Assembly (NCBI GenBank): GCA_024195265.1
Contig: JAJLRJ010000008.1
Coordinates: 26,060,932 to 26,124,931 of the forward strand
Source: Dendrophyllia cribrosa
Taxonomy: Eukaryota; Cnidaria; Anthozoa; Scleractinia; Dendrophylliidae
DNA: 64,000 nt
Direction: 5' to 3'
The position numbers were made by a program, and so were the translations under genes. How positions within the stretch are numbered: position 1 is the stretch's first letter; each line of letters starts with the position of its first letter. This document shows, piece by piece, positions 51,037 to 63,366 of this stretch. A model generated the notes under the pieces. It made no database searches. It was not told where the DNA came from and saw only the letters and a program-made list of their open reading frames with translations.

Positions 51037-53284
51037 AGAAGCACTATCTTGGGGTAACAGACCCTTTTCCAAAATGGCGGCGGCATATTTAACTAGCTCA
51101 AAATTAAAGAAAAATCGATAAAAACAACAACAGTAAAAGCACCTATTCATGTTAAGCATTATTTAATCAGGTGACCGTGTTGTTTCAGTCGAGAAAACAA
51201 TGAAAATTTACAGATGTTTGTAAGACTGGGAATATACGCTATACAGGCCTGACTCGTGCCTTGTCAAAACGAATATGTGGTGTTAAAAACTGAGAAGGGA
51301 GGGGAAGGGAACGATCATTTCAGACAGTTTTGGCCAAGGGATTCTGGATATCCCAGAACGTCGCACGCGCGGCATACAGTCAACTCTCTCGTAAGGGACC
51401 ACCCTTGGCGCAGGAAAAAGAGAAAAATCAATTTGAAACAATATTAGACTGAGAAAAAAGAAACCGGTTATTTACAAAGTGGTCGCTTAAGAGAGAGTTG
51501 ACTGTATTATAATAGCCCCCACCCAACGCCACCCCCCACTCCTTCCTCCCCTCCCCTCAATTTTGTTCTTACCACATATTAGCGACTGGGTACGAGTCGG
51601 TGCCATACAGCACCTCAACCTTTAAAAAAAAAACGTTTGTTAATCTGGAAAATGTGGTATAATGACTTTAAAAAGTTGTCATTTACCATCTAGGCCATAC
51701 TATTATCCTGGACTTTAGTTTTAAATTTCAGTTTCAGTTTCTTATCATTACCATGCTACACGACCTTCGGTTGCAACCCACAGGCTCGAGTTTGCAATAG
51801 CCTGCCGTCTTCACAAATGTCTTCTCCACTGACAGTACGTTTGCTTTATTTATCACAAACCCAGTTGAAGCTAACGGACTGTTCACCCACTGACGCAAAC
51901 CGCATACCTTGCAATCACATTTCTTTCGAGTACCATCCTAAACAAACTCACGCCAATTCTACTGGCAGGGCTCGACCTTGGCGGTGGTCAAATCGCCAAA
52001 TACCACTGGATTTTCAGTTAGTGAAATTCCCTTAGTTACTAGCCATGTTGACTACCAAAGTTATGGAGGCAAATTTCTTTGTCAACTGCAAAAGATAAAT
52101 TTAGTGCTGGCACAATTGTGGCACAATGTTATACAGAAAGAAAAAAAACACAAAGCAAAACGCATACAGCTCCACGAAGAAGCCATACTCAGCAAGAGAC
52201 TGGATCCGAGTGTTCCCATCTCGCACTTCGATCGCAAGTGAACGCCATCTTGTTGTTCACACGCTTCAAGGATCTTCAATGGATATGACAGGCTTTGTTT
52301 CGTCCTCAAATTTTCGTTCTTCTTTCAGTGTGATTTGACACTAGATGTTCAAAACTAGGGTAATTACTAACTTTGAAATTTTTATGGCTAGTAGAAAGAG
52401 CCTTTTGGCTAGTGAGAACTACCATTTTACTAGCCATAAGCCTACTGATAACAAAAGTTAAGGTCGAGCCCTGACTGCTTGTTAATCCTTTTCAGTCTTT
52501 TCACTCCCAGAGTCAATTATTGAGTCTGTCAAAGAACTCCTATGATGTGACCATTCAAATGAAACCTTTTGGCATTACTTTTGACATAGCCTCTTTTCAA
52601 TGGATAAAATTATGTTGCTACAAATTTTTAGGCGAGAAATATGTTACAATTGAAATTCGAAAGTATTTATTATAAATTATAAACAAAAAAATATAATTTT
52701 ATTTATAATATCTATTTTTTACAAACCTGGAAATTTAAAGCTGTTGTTTCACCCCTTAAATTATAATACCGGTAAATTTGTTGTTTCTGACAATTAAAAT
52801 ACTGAAGTATGCTACAATTGTGCCATACGTTATATGTAACTTAACCATTGTACTAAGATAACTGAAAAATCTAAATAAACAGCCCAAATTTCTGATACAC
52901 TGAGTTGTGCATTGAGCTAAGCATGTCATAAGCGCGCCGTTTTAGTAATAGTATAACATGGCTGATTTAAATGTCGCGCAAAGACGAACGACGCAACGGG
53001 AAAACTCAACTTATCAGTTGACAACAACAACAATAAACATGAGTGTTCCTTTACGCGAGGAGCACAAGATGATTATCTCCGATCGCGAGAGAAAACAAGA
53101 CCAAACAAGGAGTATCCCTTTACATCTCACAGAAGCGCTGTGCAACAGACTGCACAGCAATCCTTCAAATTATACTGAAGGCATAAACAGCATAAAATTA
53201 ATGCAAGGTATCTGTGGACTGTGTACATTTGGAAGGTGAATCTTAAGGACCTGACCCCGCACAGTCAGTACTGAGGGTTCACGA
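51037..53284. other. Intergenic region between convergent genes
   Basis: About 2.2 kb between the stop codons of beta-glucuronidase copy 2 (plus) and the golgin gene (minus). An ATTAAA at about 51103 could serve as polyadenylation signal for the former. It holds the MITE at 51375-51506 and 105-bp-family fragments near 52540. A plus-strand frame at 52958-53236 has no recognisable domain and is probably antisense to the golgin 3' UTR. Confidence 0.6.
51375..51506. repeat. Short MITE (TACAGTCAACTCTCTC ends)
   Basis: TACAGTCAACTCTCTCGTAAG is mirrored by CTTAAGAGAGAGTTGACTGTA. Inner arms GGGACCACC and GGTCGC extend the pairing. Confidence 0.8.
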
Positions 53285-54547
53285 TCAGTTGTCTTTCTCG
53301 GCTGTTAACAGTTTACTGTTCTGTGAACTGCAACTTGCTTGCAGCTGGTGCACATTTTCTTTAAACGACCTAAAATAAAACAAGTTACTAATTTTATACC
53401 TCATTTAAATGGAGTAGCAACTGAACGAAACAAGAAGTAAAGCATATCTTTTACGTCTGGATAAAATCCTTCAGTGTGACCTTTGAAATGAAAACTATTG
53501 AAACTTATTCTATGTTTATTATGTTGTGCAAGATGGTACAAACTTTTAAGTCTGTGGATAAAAAATCCTAAAGTGTGACCATTCAGAGGGAAGCTCTAAA
53601 ATAGTACTTTTCTGTGCCGCTGTTAATTTGTTTTTTAATATTTTACAAAATGCAATTTTTAAACGCTTTGAAGTAAAAGAGGTAACCATTAACTCTCTAT
53701 CGAGCAATTGCATTGCTCTTGCATTGCTACGCTTTGTGATTGGCTAAAAAATCTCGCGCCACTTTCTTGGCCAATCAGAAGTAAAAGCAAAACCAATCGT
53801 GACTTGCCTGCACGCGTTTTCCCGCGCTTGGCGCCGGCTACATGTATTTGCTTCGAGCTCTGATTGGTTCATTGGATTGTTTACGACTGTTGTGATTGGT
53901 CAGAGTAATTTCTCTATTATTAATATCCACCATACTGTACCTCCAGGATGAACTGGCCGTCAGTACTGAGTCTGTGTGATCATTCATTTGTTTCTGTAGA
54001 TTGCTGATTTGTGACCTGGGAAATCAATACAAAGTGAACGTATATCAGTAATGAATTTGTATCTAGAAAAAGCAGATGAATAAAAATTGGCGTGCGTATC
54101 AACAACGACTCGGCCAAAAAAAACAAAACAGGCTGACACTTGTCAAATCCAAATCAAAATTTTTGGCACTATTTTAAAAAGACTGCAAAACAGTTGGTTT
54201 ATCCCTCTTAACCTTGAGAAGGAAGCGCCAATTCTTACACGCGAGTCTCACGCGCCCGCAGTCACACTCTCGGAATTAAGACTCGCTCCAGTCCTTTTCC
54301 GCCGTTTCAGCTATCGCCTCTTTTTTCGGTGGACTCATGCAAAAATACGGACTGTTTTGTAATCTAGGGTTTTAACAGCTTTGCTCATTGCTTCATTCGC
54401 ACGTATTAGCATGATAGGTGAAGGATCTTTTATATAAAATATGGTTGTCCTACCTGAGTGAAGACATGCACTCTTGTAGACCGGAAATAGGCTTAAACGT
54501 AGACAAGAAATGAGATTATAAGGTTGCAATTATCGAGTTCTAATTAC

Positions 54548-54634
<87 letters not shown>

Positions 54635-57600
54635 GTTTTGTCCAAAGCTCATTTGCTATCCCCGGATGGGAGATTTAAAGTGGGCTTCAAGTTTTAAGTG
54701 CACTTTCCAGTCCCCTTGGGAAAGAGAAAATCAAACGTCAATTTGATAAGAGTTACTTACGAAAAGAAGAATATTTGGTGAGAGCGGTTTTCAGTTGCGT
54801 GTAAACCAACACTGAAGAAATCACACAGACAATCCAAAAAAGCAATCAGAAGTCGAAGCAAATACATGTCAGTAGCTCTATTATCGTCTATAAAATGGTC
54901 AACATTATGTTACTCCGACCACCACGGAAAAATGGCGGTTTTCTCTCCCAAGACGGAAACGCAAAGAATGATATGGACCCCAGCGATGACCGCCCTTAGT
55001 CGGTCGGTCGGTCGATTGGTCAGTCAGTCAGTCAGTCAGTCTGTACCATGCTCTCAAATAGTGGGACGAATTTAAACTCAAGTGCGAACGCGAAAACAAA
55101 ACGCGCCTTCTTACCCCCACCCACCTTGTTAATACATAATTTTACCTTAAGCAGCTTGTAGGCACCCTGGTAGCCGCATCCGTGTCATCTCGTGTTTCTT
55201 CACAGTCAGCCATTGCTTCTCTTCTCTTCGTAACGTTCTCCTGAAGAAGCTGAAGATTCCTGGCAGCTAACACGTCCTCTAGCAAGGAATTCAACTCTTG
55301 CCGCTTCACAAATAACTCCTGTTTTAATGACTCTGTGATTTGTCTAGCGGTGAGAAGAGAATCTTTCAAGTCAAATGTTTTTGTTTGGTAAGAACACTTG
55401 ATTTTTCTCGCTTCTGTTAAGTCAGATCGCAAGGATGTTGTTTCACTTCTCGACACCTGGATAGCAGTTTTCAAGTTTTCTAATTCCAGCTGTTGTCGTT
55501 CTTCCATGATTCGTAACTGTTCCTTAAGGTACTCTACTTCTTTCGTTCGCCGACTAACTTCCCACTCCAAGCTTTGCACTCGACTGTCCTTCGCTGCTTC
55601 CTGTTCTAATACCACCTCCAAACTCCTCTGCAAGTTTTCTCGTTCAGCTTGCTGCTCCACAAGGCTCAATTTCACTATCTCTAGTTGAGAACGATAGCTC
55701 TTCGCTTCATTACTTTCATTTTTAACCTTTTCTTGTAATTGTTTAACTTCTTTTTCAGCGCCGCCTATCTTCTTCATTAAATCCACTCGCTCGTTAGCTC
55801 TCTCCTCAACTTCACTTCTCAAAGAAGCGTTTTCTTTTCGTTCTTTCCTAAAAGAGTCTTGCAGATTTTTGTTTTCCTGCCTCAGGTTATTCAATTGCGT
55901 TTCCAGCATCCTCATTCGTTCACTCGCCGTTTTTCGCTGTATTTCTTCTTCTTTCTTCAATCTTTCCACCTCATTAGACATCTCAAGCAAAGCTGATTCT
56001 CGCGTCGCTATCTCATTTTCCATCTTAACAACATGTTCTCGTAGTGTCCTTTGACTTGCCAGCACTCCAGCCAATCGACCCTTTTCTCGCTCTAGTTCGA
56101 TCGCACAAAGCTGCATTTTCTCGGCCTCCGCTTTCGTTTGTTTCAGCATTCCATTCAAGAATGAAAGTTCCTTTTCCATTTGGCTCATTTCTCGGCTTTT
56201 TATCCCAAGTTCGTTCGAGGTTTTCTTTTGGAATGCGACATACTCTTTCTCCAATTTATCCTTTAAAAGGAGAAAGTAATAAAATCGTCTTGATTGAACG
56301 CTTATGTTCTAAAGGCGCTCAACAACTATTGCAAATAATAACATCATGTTTGGCCTTAAACGTTTAGTTAAGGCCTGTCTACCCAGGTATAAATGGGTAC
56401 ATGCGAGAAGCCAGTGAAACCTTACAAAATGCTAGATGTTACCCTGCTATGAATAGGCCATTTCCGAGTTGCCTTTAGCCTCTCTATCAAAGCTTTCATA
56501 TGAAAGGTTTCGCACCTAGCCTCGCTTTGATAGAGAGGCTAAAGGCAACTCGGAAATGGCCTATTGTCATACCATCTAGGGAAGAGTAGCAATTAAGTAA
56601 TGATCTGCATAAGAAGGAAAGTGCTGAACGGCAATGCACGATGGAATGTCAACTTTTTTCATTGTTACAACTAGTGATCTCATTGGCCGAGACTCAAAAA
56701 CTGTTAAAACGTTAAGGTTCAAGGTGCATTTTGTCAATTTTTTTTAACATTTCAAGTAATTTGAGACCCAATCAACATGCAATTTTTAAAAGATATTGTA
56801 TTTGGGGAACATCAAACAAGCAAAATTATTAGTTAATGTCTTCTGCTATTCTGATTGGTTAAGCACGAACATTTCCTAAAATTTATTTGATGCAAATGGC
56901 TTTTCTTTATTTTTATACTGAAACATAATTATTAACCATCAGCTCCACCTCTATTCTTGAAATCAAAGATATTATATGTGGGAAAGAGCCAATGCCGCAG
57001 AACAATAAAGTTTACGGTAGTTCTTATGTGGAGCATTTAAAAGGACACTGTCCTTTCTGTCGAAATTGCAAAATTTCGCTTGGCTGATTTCCACGTTATA
57101 TCGGCAAAATGCCACCAAATATACAACTTAGTTGGACAAAAAGATATGATAGAGCAAAACAAAAGCAGTAGTTTGGAGATAAAGTGCAGGATTGCAAGGA
57201 TTGAAGTTGATTACAGTTCATGAAATTTGATTTATTGATAAGCGATCAAGAAATCAAACTTGCCATTCTTGTGAAATTTTGACTTTTCTAGCCGTTATTT
57301 TGTGTTTTTAGTCATATTTCTTTGCTTCTATCACCTTTGGCGATGATTTCTTCCAATTTCAAGATAATAAAGTAAGCTTAAAGCAAGCTTCTGACCATAT
57401 TCATAAAAACACGATATTTCAGCCGAGACAGTCTCCCATGAGATTCATATAGTTGAATCTCATGCACTAACACTGATGAATGGGTTCTTTTATAAAAAAA
57501 CTGGTGCTACGCCGGTGGAGGCGTGAAACACAAACTTTTGGTCTTCTCAACTGAGTTGATAAGGTAAAATGACCACCGTAAAGAGATTCAAATTAGCTGA

Positions 57601-60600
57601 CGTTTCGAGCACTAGCCCTTCGTCAAAACGAATCAGGTTTACCCCGAGTTTTACCCCTCGCAAGATGTCCTTTACAGCTCCTTACCTTTTCATGCTGAAG
57701 ACCAGCAAGTTCATCTTGCAGTCCTTCAAGCTGGCTCTCGTACTTTCGCTTCAGTTCATCCACGCTTTGCTCGGTCAATTCATGAAGCTTCCTCAGTTCG
57801 TGTTCTGCAATCTCCTTCCTACTTTTCATGTCTTCCAAACTCTCTTCCACAACATGTAGTTCTTGATTATAGTGACTTTGTTTTCTATTCATGTCATCAG
57901 TCATGAATTTGAGTTCTTGTTCCAAGTTAATAACCTTATCTCTTTCCTTCGTCACTTCTGTCTGTAGTAGTAACTTCTCTGTCTTGTGTTCTTCCCTGAG
58001 CGATGCGTTTTGATGCCTTAACGATTCAGTTTCATCCTTGTTTGAGTTTTGCGTTGTTTCCAGTTCGCCTTCCAGTCGCGCTCTTTCCAGTAGAGATTGG
58101 TGAAACTTCTCTTCTAGGTGAACAATCTCCCTAAAAACAAACACAGAAATTTCTCCTTTCAACGTCATGACACTGTTAAGTACACTGGTACCGTGCATGC
58201 AATGTAAAATACCCGGGGGTATTAGGGGTTACACTGGTACCGGGCATGCAGTGTAAAATACCCGGGGGAATTAGGGGTTACGCTGGTACCGGGCATGCAG
58301 TGTAAAATACCCGGGGGTATTAGGCGTTACAAATCGTGGTTTCCTACAAATAAGGGCGTTTGGATCGAAAATGACTACTGTCATGTCAGAGTGTTACTGG
58401 TTTAACAACCCAATTAATTGTAGAACCAGGAGAGCAGAGGCATTTTTCAAATTAAAATATTTCAATTAGTAAGCTATTAGTATTGCTAGATTAGTGATAG
58501 GTAAATAGTTAGATTTATTAATAATATATTTTGTAAATACACTCGTTAATTCAGTTTATTTTTTAAAAACTGCCAGAGAGAGTTTTAATAAACTATTAAC
58601 TAACTATTCTGATACCTAATAGAACGTTGGGCCAGAAAAATGTGCTGCCAGGAACACCTTTTAAGAAAGAATAGGTTGGCTCACAATTATTTTACCCCTT
58701 AGAGGTACAGCAATAAAACGGCTTTCTGCTATCTTTTTGGGGTTCCATTCAAAATGACCAATGTCATTAATTTTACCCCATAGAAATACACCCATAAAAC
58801 GGCTTTCTGCTATCTTTTATGGGTTCCTTTCAAAATGACCTAAGCGGATATCAATCGTGGCGTAATTCATTGTGCCACCAAGTTTGAATATGCGTTAGGC
58901 GAACGTTTGCGTTCCGGTTTGTCAACATGTTTGCTAGCAAGTTGAAAATACTTCAAAGAGAAGAAATTAATGTGACTTGGTTACCTTACTGCAGATTGAA
59001 GTTGTTCCTGCATCAGATTTCTCTCTTTATCTATTCTTGCGATCTCATCTTGTGAATACCCCAGCTGCCGCGTCAAACTATCAATCTCCTTTTCCAGGGC
59101 ATCTTTCACCTCCTTGAACTCTTCAATAAGCTTCTCCTTCTGTGCTAATTCTTCTTTCACAGCACAACTCAAACTAACTTGATTCTGCAACGCCTCTCTC
59201 AGCGCGCGCAGCTCGCCAACGAAACCATCCTTCTGTCGGGTTGTTTCTTCAAGCTGACTTGTCTTTGCTGACAAATCTCTTTTCATCAGCTTAAAACGAC
59301 GATCAACTTTCTCCAAATCCAACCTCAACATTTGAATTGCATTATCACAAGCTGCGCGTTCCTCATTTGCAACTTCTAGATTCTCTTCTAAAATTCGTTT
59401 TTCTTCATGCAGTTTCTCAATGTAACTCTCTTTCTCGCCTATATCGTCTTGGGCCACCTTCAGCTCTTGTTTAGTTCCGTTGAACTTCGTCTCCAGCTCA
59501 TTAAGATGTCTTCTGTATTCCTCAGTGGATTCGCGAGCAAGCTTCAATTGCTCCTTGATTTCGTCTTTTTCTTTCATGATGGTGTCGAGCAAAGCTTCTT
59601 TCAAAACTACATCTTTTTTAGCCGCATCAAGTTCTTTCTCGATCTCTACAGCTGAGCTCATTAGCTTGAGAAGTTTTTTATTTTCATTCGTCAGTGACTC
59701 AACTCTTTCTCCCAAAGTCCGTTCCATCCTTTGCTTATCAACTTCCAACTCTTTGAAAACCAGGTTCTGTTGGTTAATGCCATCTTCAACTTGCTCCATT
59801 TGTTTTAAAATCTGTGCCTTCTCCATAAGCGTGTTCTGTTGCAGTTCTGTGAGTTGCTGAACTGAGCGTGCACCATCGCATCTTAGCTGCTCAATGAGCT
59901 GATTTTTTGCTGCCAATGCCGACTCCAGCTCGCTAGCTTCAAGTTGCAGCTTCATCCTCGCTTCTCCAGCTACCTTAAGCTGCTTTTGAAGCCATTCCTT
60001 AGCCTCCACATGACTTACTATATCTGCATTCAAAGCTATGTTCTCTTTCTTAAATTGTTCATTCTGATCTTTGGCTTGGTCGAGTGATTTTCTAAGACTA
60101 TCCATCTCAGTTTGTAGTGCACTCACAGTTTCTTCTCTTTGGCATATCTCTCCTTCTAATAACGACAACTTATGCTTGAGATTTTGAATAGTAACACTAG
60201 CTGTCTTTAACCGCTCAAGCGCCTCATTAAGACCATCACGTTTCTCTTCGTACACACTCTGTAATTTCACAAGCTGGTTCTCTAACTCAGACTTATTTTC
60301 TCGCAGCTCATCAACCAGTGACACCACCGTTGGTTTGGTTTCCCACGCTTTCTGCAGCTCCTCTTTCAGTCGCACTTCCACTGCCTGGAGTCTAATCTGA
60401 AGTGACTTTCTGTCCTCTAAAACATTAGCAAACTCTTCTTGCAATGATTCCAGTTTTCCTTCCAAACTGGCGCGTTGAAGTTCAAGATCTTGACAGGTTT
60501 CTCTTGTAAATGTTTTATGCAGCACTGATGTACCATCTGTGCCTGCAAGATCCTCCCGCTTGTCACGATCATTTCGGTACAGCATATTTTCCAACGAATG

Positions 60601-63366
60601 GACCTTTGCATCATCTTCAGAGCCTGGAGCAGTCAAGGGAAGCTCCTGCCCAGTAAATGGTATCTGCACCCTTGATACTTCCTCTGCGGTTGCAAGTTCG
60701 GCCTTCTTTTCACGACTATGCCAGGAGGGCATATTTTCAGCTTCAAGGTTTTGAGCAAGAGGGGAAAGCTCCTGATAATGACCGTCAATTAATGTTTGTC
60801 CCCTAAAGACATTCTTTGTTGATGCAAGATCTGGACTCCTTGTCTGACCACTCCCAGTTGTCAGATTTTTATTCAAAACATTTTCTTTAGCTTCGTGTCT
60901 CTCAGAGGCAGGAAAACTTTCCTGACCTGAGAACTGATGTACAGTATCTGGGTCTAGAACATCACCTGCTTCTCTTTTTTCACCTTCTCCGACAAAGAAG
61001 GAAGGCTGACTGTGAACCCTTGTCCCACTTTGTTGAGAATTGAGATGTTCTGTACCCTGATAGCTGTCAGCATAAGTGTTGTTTTCGTCACCCTCCTCCT
61101 CAGATATATCATTATCAAATGGCAAGGCAAATTCAAGATGTATTCCAGAGTCATCAAACAATGGAGTTGTCAGGTCTGAAGAGAAGCTGAGATTGCGGGA
61201 GAACAGTTCTATGGTTAAAACAGAAAAGTTTACCAGTGGAATAAATATCATAATTTATCATATGGCAAACTGGTCCACGATGAAAAGGAGCTTAAAAAAT
61301 GCAAGAATATGCTTAATTAGCTTTGGTGCACGTGCGTTAGCCGAGAATGGTTGCATTAATTTATCGGCAAAATTTTAAAAACGCCATTATAATAAAAACT
61401 TTATTGAACTAGCTTGTTCGGTCTGTATTGGGAAATATTGGTCTCGTTCTTTTTTTGCAAGTTTATGCAAAGAAAAAAGAACTCGACCAATATTCTCCCA
61501 ATACGGATCTCACGCTAGTTCAATAACATCTGTGTATAGTGATAGCCAATATTCTTTATGGGTACTACAAGACTCCACTAACATCTTTATATCTCTGGGG
61601 GAAGAAGGAGGGGGGAGAAAAATGTGGACGTGAATTTAAGATGGGGAAGGAGAATATACAAATGTGCATTTTAGACGGGGGGGGGGGGGGCAGCATCCAG
61701 AAGAAAAGGGGGTGGAGACCAGGAGAGAAAAAGGCATGAAGTATGAGGAAGTATGAGGAAGTATGAGGAAGTGGCATTTGTGAGATGGCATAAAGTGGGA
61801 GGAATATTCCATATCTTGCAATAGTAGAAGCACAAAGAGGTGGGAGATACCAACGGAGGAGGGGTGGGAAGTCAGACTGGGATGGGGAGGGAGGACGTAC
61901 TCCTATAGATAAGCTACTGTATAAAGGTATGTGTGGCCCAAATGGATATGGGTTTTAAGTTATTTTTGTCTGATAATGGGTAAGCATTTCAATAGGCACA
62001 TCCCCACCAGGGGAAGGGAAGCTAGAGTAAAGGCCCAGACACACGCCACAACTTTTCTTGCAACTTCGGCACAACAGTTGCAGAAGTAGAATTGAGTTCT
62101 ACTTATGTGATGTTGTGCGCAACAAATTGTATGGTGTGACAACCCAACAAAATCTTGTTGCGCGCAACAAATTGTATTGTGTGACAACCCAACAAAATCT
62201 TGTTGCGCGCAACGTTGCAAGAAAAGTTGCACTGTGTGTCCGGGCTTTTATGTGTAAAAGAAGCAGGAAGTTCGGATTCCTAGTCCCCTCCCAACCTCCT
62301 AGCATCAGCTCTGACTGGTGCAAATTGAAACATTGGCAGAAACACAATGGCTGAAAAGATATGGTACACCAGATGGTGAGAAGAGGGAGAGATGGAAGAG
62401 AACCTCAGACTTGCAGTTTTAAAAATGTGTGTTTGTAAAGGACTGAAGCACAGCAGGGACAGACTAGAGCAAACAGCCATTTTATAAATTGTATACCCTA
62501 CTTTGAGGGACTGAGTCTAGTAGTCTTTGAAAATGGTATGTTCTTTTTATAAAATGACTGGCAATGGCAACTGCTATAGAGTTGTGTCCGCCTTAGAAAG
62601 ATGACAATTACAAGAAAGGTAGCTGTACTCAATGAAAGCAAAAGGCTGTGAACTGAATTTTTGTACCTTGCTTGCTGCTCTGGTATTTTGCCAAATAACC
62701 TTGCAGTTCCTGTAAACTCTGTATTCTATCCTCTTCTGCTGATGCAACACTATTTCCTTGAGAACAATATCCCTCTGATTCAGATTCTGACAGGCTATGA
62801 GAGGGCTCTGTCATACGTATCATATCAAGGGGCTGAGGAGCACTCACTCTCTGAACACCCCAGTATGATGCACCTTCAAATGGAGGCCCTTCCACACTAG
62901 GGCCCTGTACAACAGGAAGCTCAAGCCCTTGCACCACTGGATACCCAGAGCCTTGCACCACAGGCTGTCCAGAGACTTGTATCACAGGATCAACAGGCTC
63001 TTGTACCACAGGAAGCACAGACTCCTGCACCATAGGTTCGACAGACCCTTGCACAACAGGTAGTCCAGTAGAAGAGGACATGTCTGTCGATTGTTCAAGT
63101 TCCTCCTGGAATATTTTCTTGTCTGAATACAAGTCAATCACCAGTTGACGTAGCTCTTTCTCATAAGTACTTGGGTTTTTGGACAGCTTTGTAGGTAGCT
63201 TGCGACTGATGTCCAGTTGAGCTGTTCCTTGACTTTGGTTTGGATTTGAAGGATTGGAACTGTAGGAGAGTTCTGAATTGTAGTTGACTAAACTGTTTAA
63301 AGATTCCGCATAAGGCAAGCTTAACTGTACATTCCCTGTTGTAAGGGAATTTATAAATGACTCCAT
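53285..63366 (-). CDS. GOLGA3: Golgin subfamily A member 3 (golgin-160) homologue, six coding exons
   Basis: A Golgi-associated coiled-coil tether expected on the cytosolic face of the Golgi. Coding exons: 63366-62667, 61208-58985, 58130-57686, 56260-55146, 54015-53941, 53369-53285; GT-AG throughout, continuous frame, about 1547 aa (human GOLGA3 about 1500). Residues 1-230 are a low-complexity head with VVQ-rich repeats; the rest is nearly uninterrupted coiled coil. The pattern around AKEWLQKQLKVAGEARMKLQ and the C-terminal NLQKQMNDHTDSV-x4-SSW match remembered features of golgin-160 (QWYQQQLALAQEARVRLQ; LQRQMEEHALTVHESLSSW). Coiled coils mimic each other, so the terminal match is the stronger evidence. 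An acceptor just before the first ATG suggests further 5' exons, probably non-coding. Confidence 0.75.
53690..53925. repeat. MITE copy carrying the single-copy progenitor of the 32-bp unit
   Basis: Same family as 14505-14790 (GGCGCCGGCTACATGTATTTG present). At 53863-53901 TGATTGG occurs twice, exactly 32 bases apart, with TTCATTGGATTG between. This is one unit of the minisatellite at 1218-7432 in unexpanded form. Confidence 0.8.
54544..54633 (+). repeat. (TTA)n microsatellite
   Basis: About 30 uninterrupted TTA/TAT repeats in an intron of the golgin gene. Confidence 0.95.
54780..54880. repeat. Diverged MITE fragment
   Basis: GAGAGCGGTTTTCAGTTGCG, then CAATCAGAAGTCGAAGCAAATACATG, match arms of the 14505-14790 family. 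The centre is lost. Confidence 0.55.
55000..55042 (+). repeat. (CGGT)n/(CAGT)n microsatellite
   Basis: Four-base repeats CGGT then CAGT with one interruption, adjacent to the exon at 55146 of the golgin gene. Confidence 0.85.
56261..57685 (-). other. Intron of the golgin gene
   Basis: 1.4 kb containing the near-perfect palindrome at 56452-56565 and, near 57590-57640, AGCTGACGTTTCGAGCACTA with CCCTTCGTCA, a motif I associate with dispersed invertebrate transposon ends. No gene is seen. Confidence 0.6.
56452..56565. repeat. Near-perfect 42-bp inverted repeat (hairpin or MITE)
   Basis: AATAGGCCATTTCCGAGTTG through CTCTATCAAAGC is mirrored almost without mismatch by GCTTTGATAGAG through CAACTCGGAAATGGCCTATT, with a loop of about 30 bases. 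Confidence 0.9.
58178..58332 (+). repeat. 60-bp tandem repeat, about 2.5 copies
   Basis: ACACTGGTACCGGGCATGCA, then GTGTAAAATACCCGGGGG and TATTAGGGGTTAC, repeated with few changes. Intron of the golgin gene. Confidence 0.85.
58685..58850 (+). repeat. Imperfect direct repeat of about 80 bp
   Basis: AATAAAACGGCTTTCTGCTATC and GGGTTCC-TTCAAAATGACC occur twice about 80 bases apart in an intron of the golgin gene. Confidence 0.7.
61401..61526. repeat. Palindromic MITE (TTATTGAACTAGC...GCTAGTTCAATAA)
   Basis: Perfect 13-bp termini, with inner arms ATTGGGAAATATTGGTC and GACCAATATTCTCCCAAT around TTCTTTTTT-type sequence. Intronic. Confidence 0.85.
61660..61960. repeat. Poly(G) repeat with AAGTATGAGG triplication
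   Basis: A G run at about 61677-61690, three tandem AAGTATGAGG copies near 61738-61770, and a closing TCCTATAGATAAGC with GTATGTGTGGCC resembling the other poly(G)-linked repeats. Confidence 0.5.
62030..62249. repeat. MITE with internal 48-bp tandem duplication
   Basis: AAAGGCCCAGACACA and CAACTTTTCTTGCAAC on the left mirror GTTGCAAGAAAAGTTG and TGTGTGTCCGGGCTTTT on the right. Inside, GCAACAAATTGTAT through AATCTTGTTGCGC occurs twice in tandem. Confidence 0.8.

Noticed and set aside
52958..53239. Plus-strand 93-codon frame
   Set aside because: No domain, no splice context, and it lies opposite the probable 3' UTR of the golgin gene.
55398..56367. Ser/Phe-rich plus-strand frames opposite the golgin exons
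   Set aside because: Antisense of Glu/Lys/Leu coiled-coil codons. The minus-strand exon chain explains the region.
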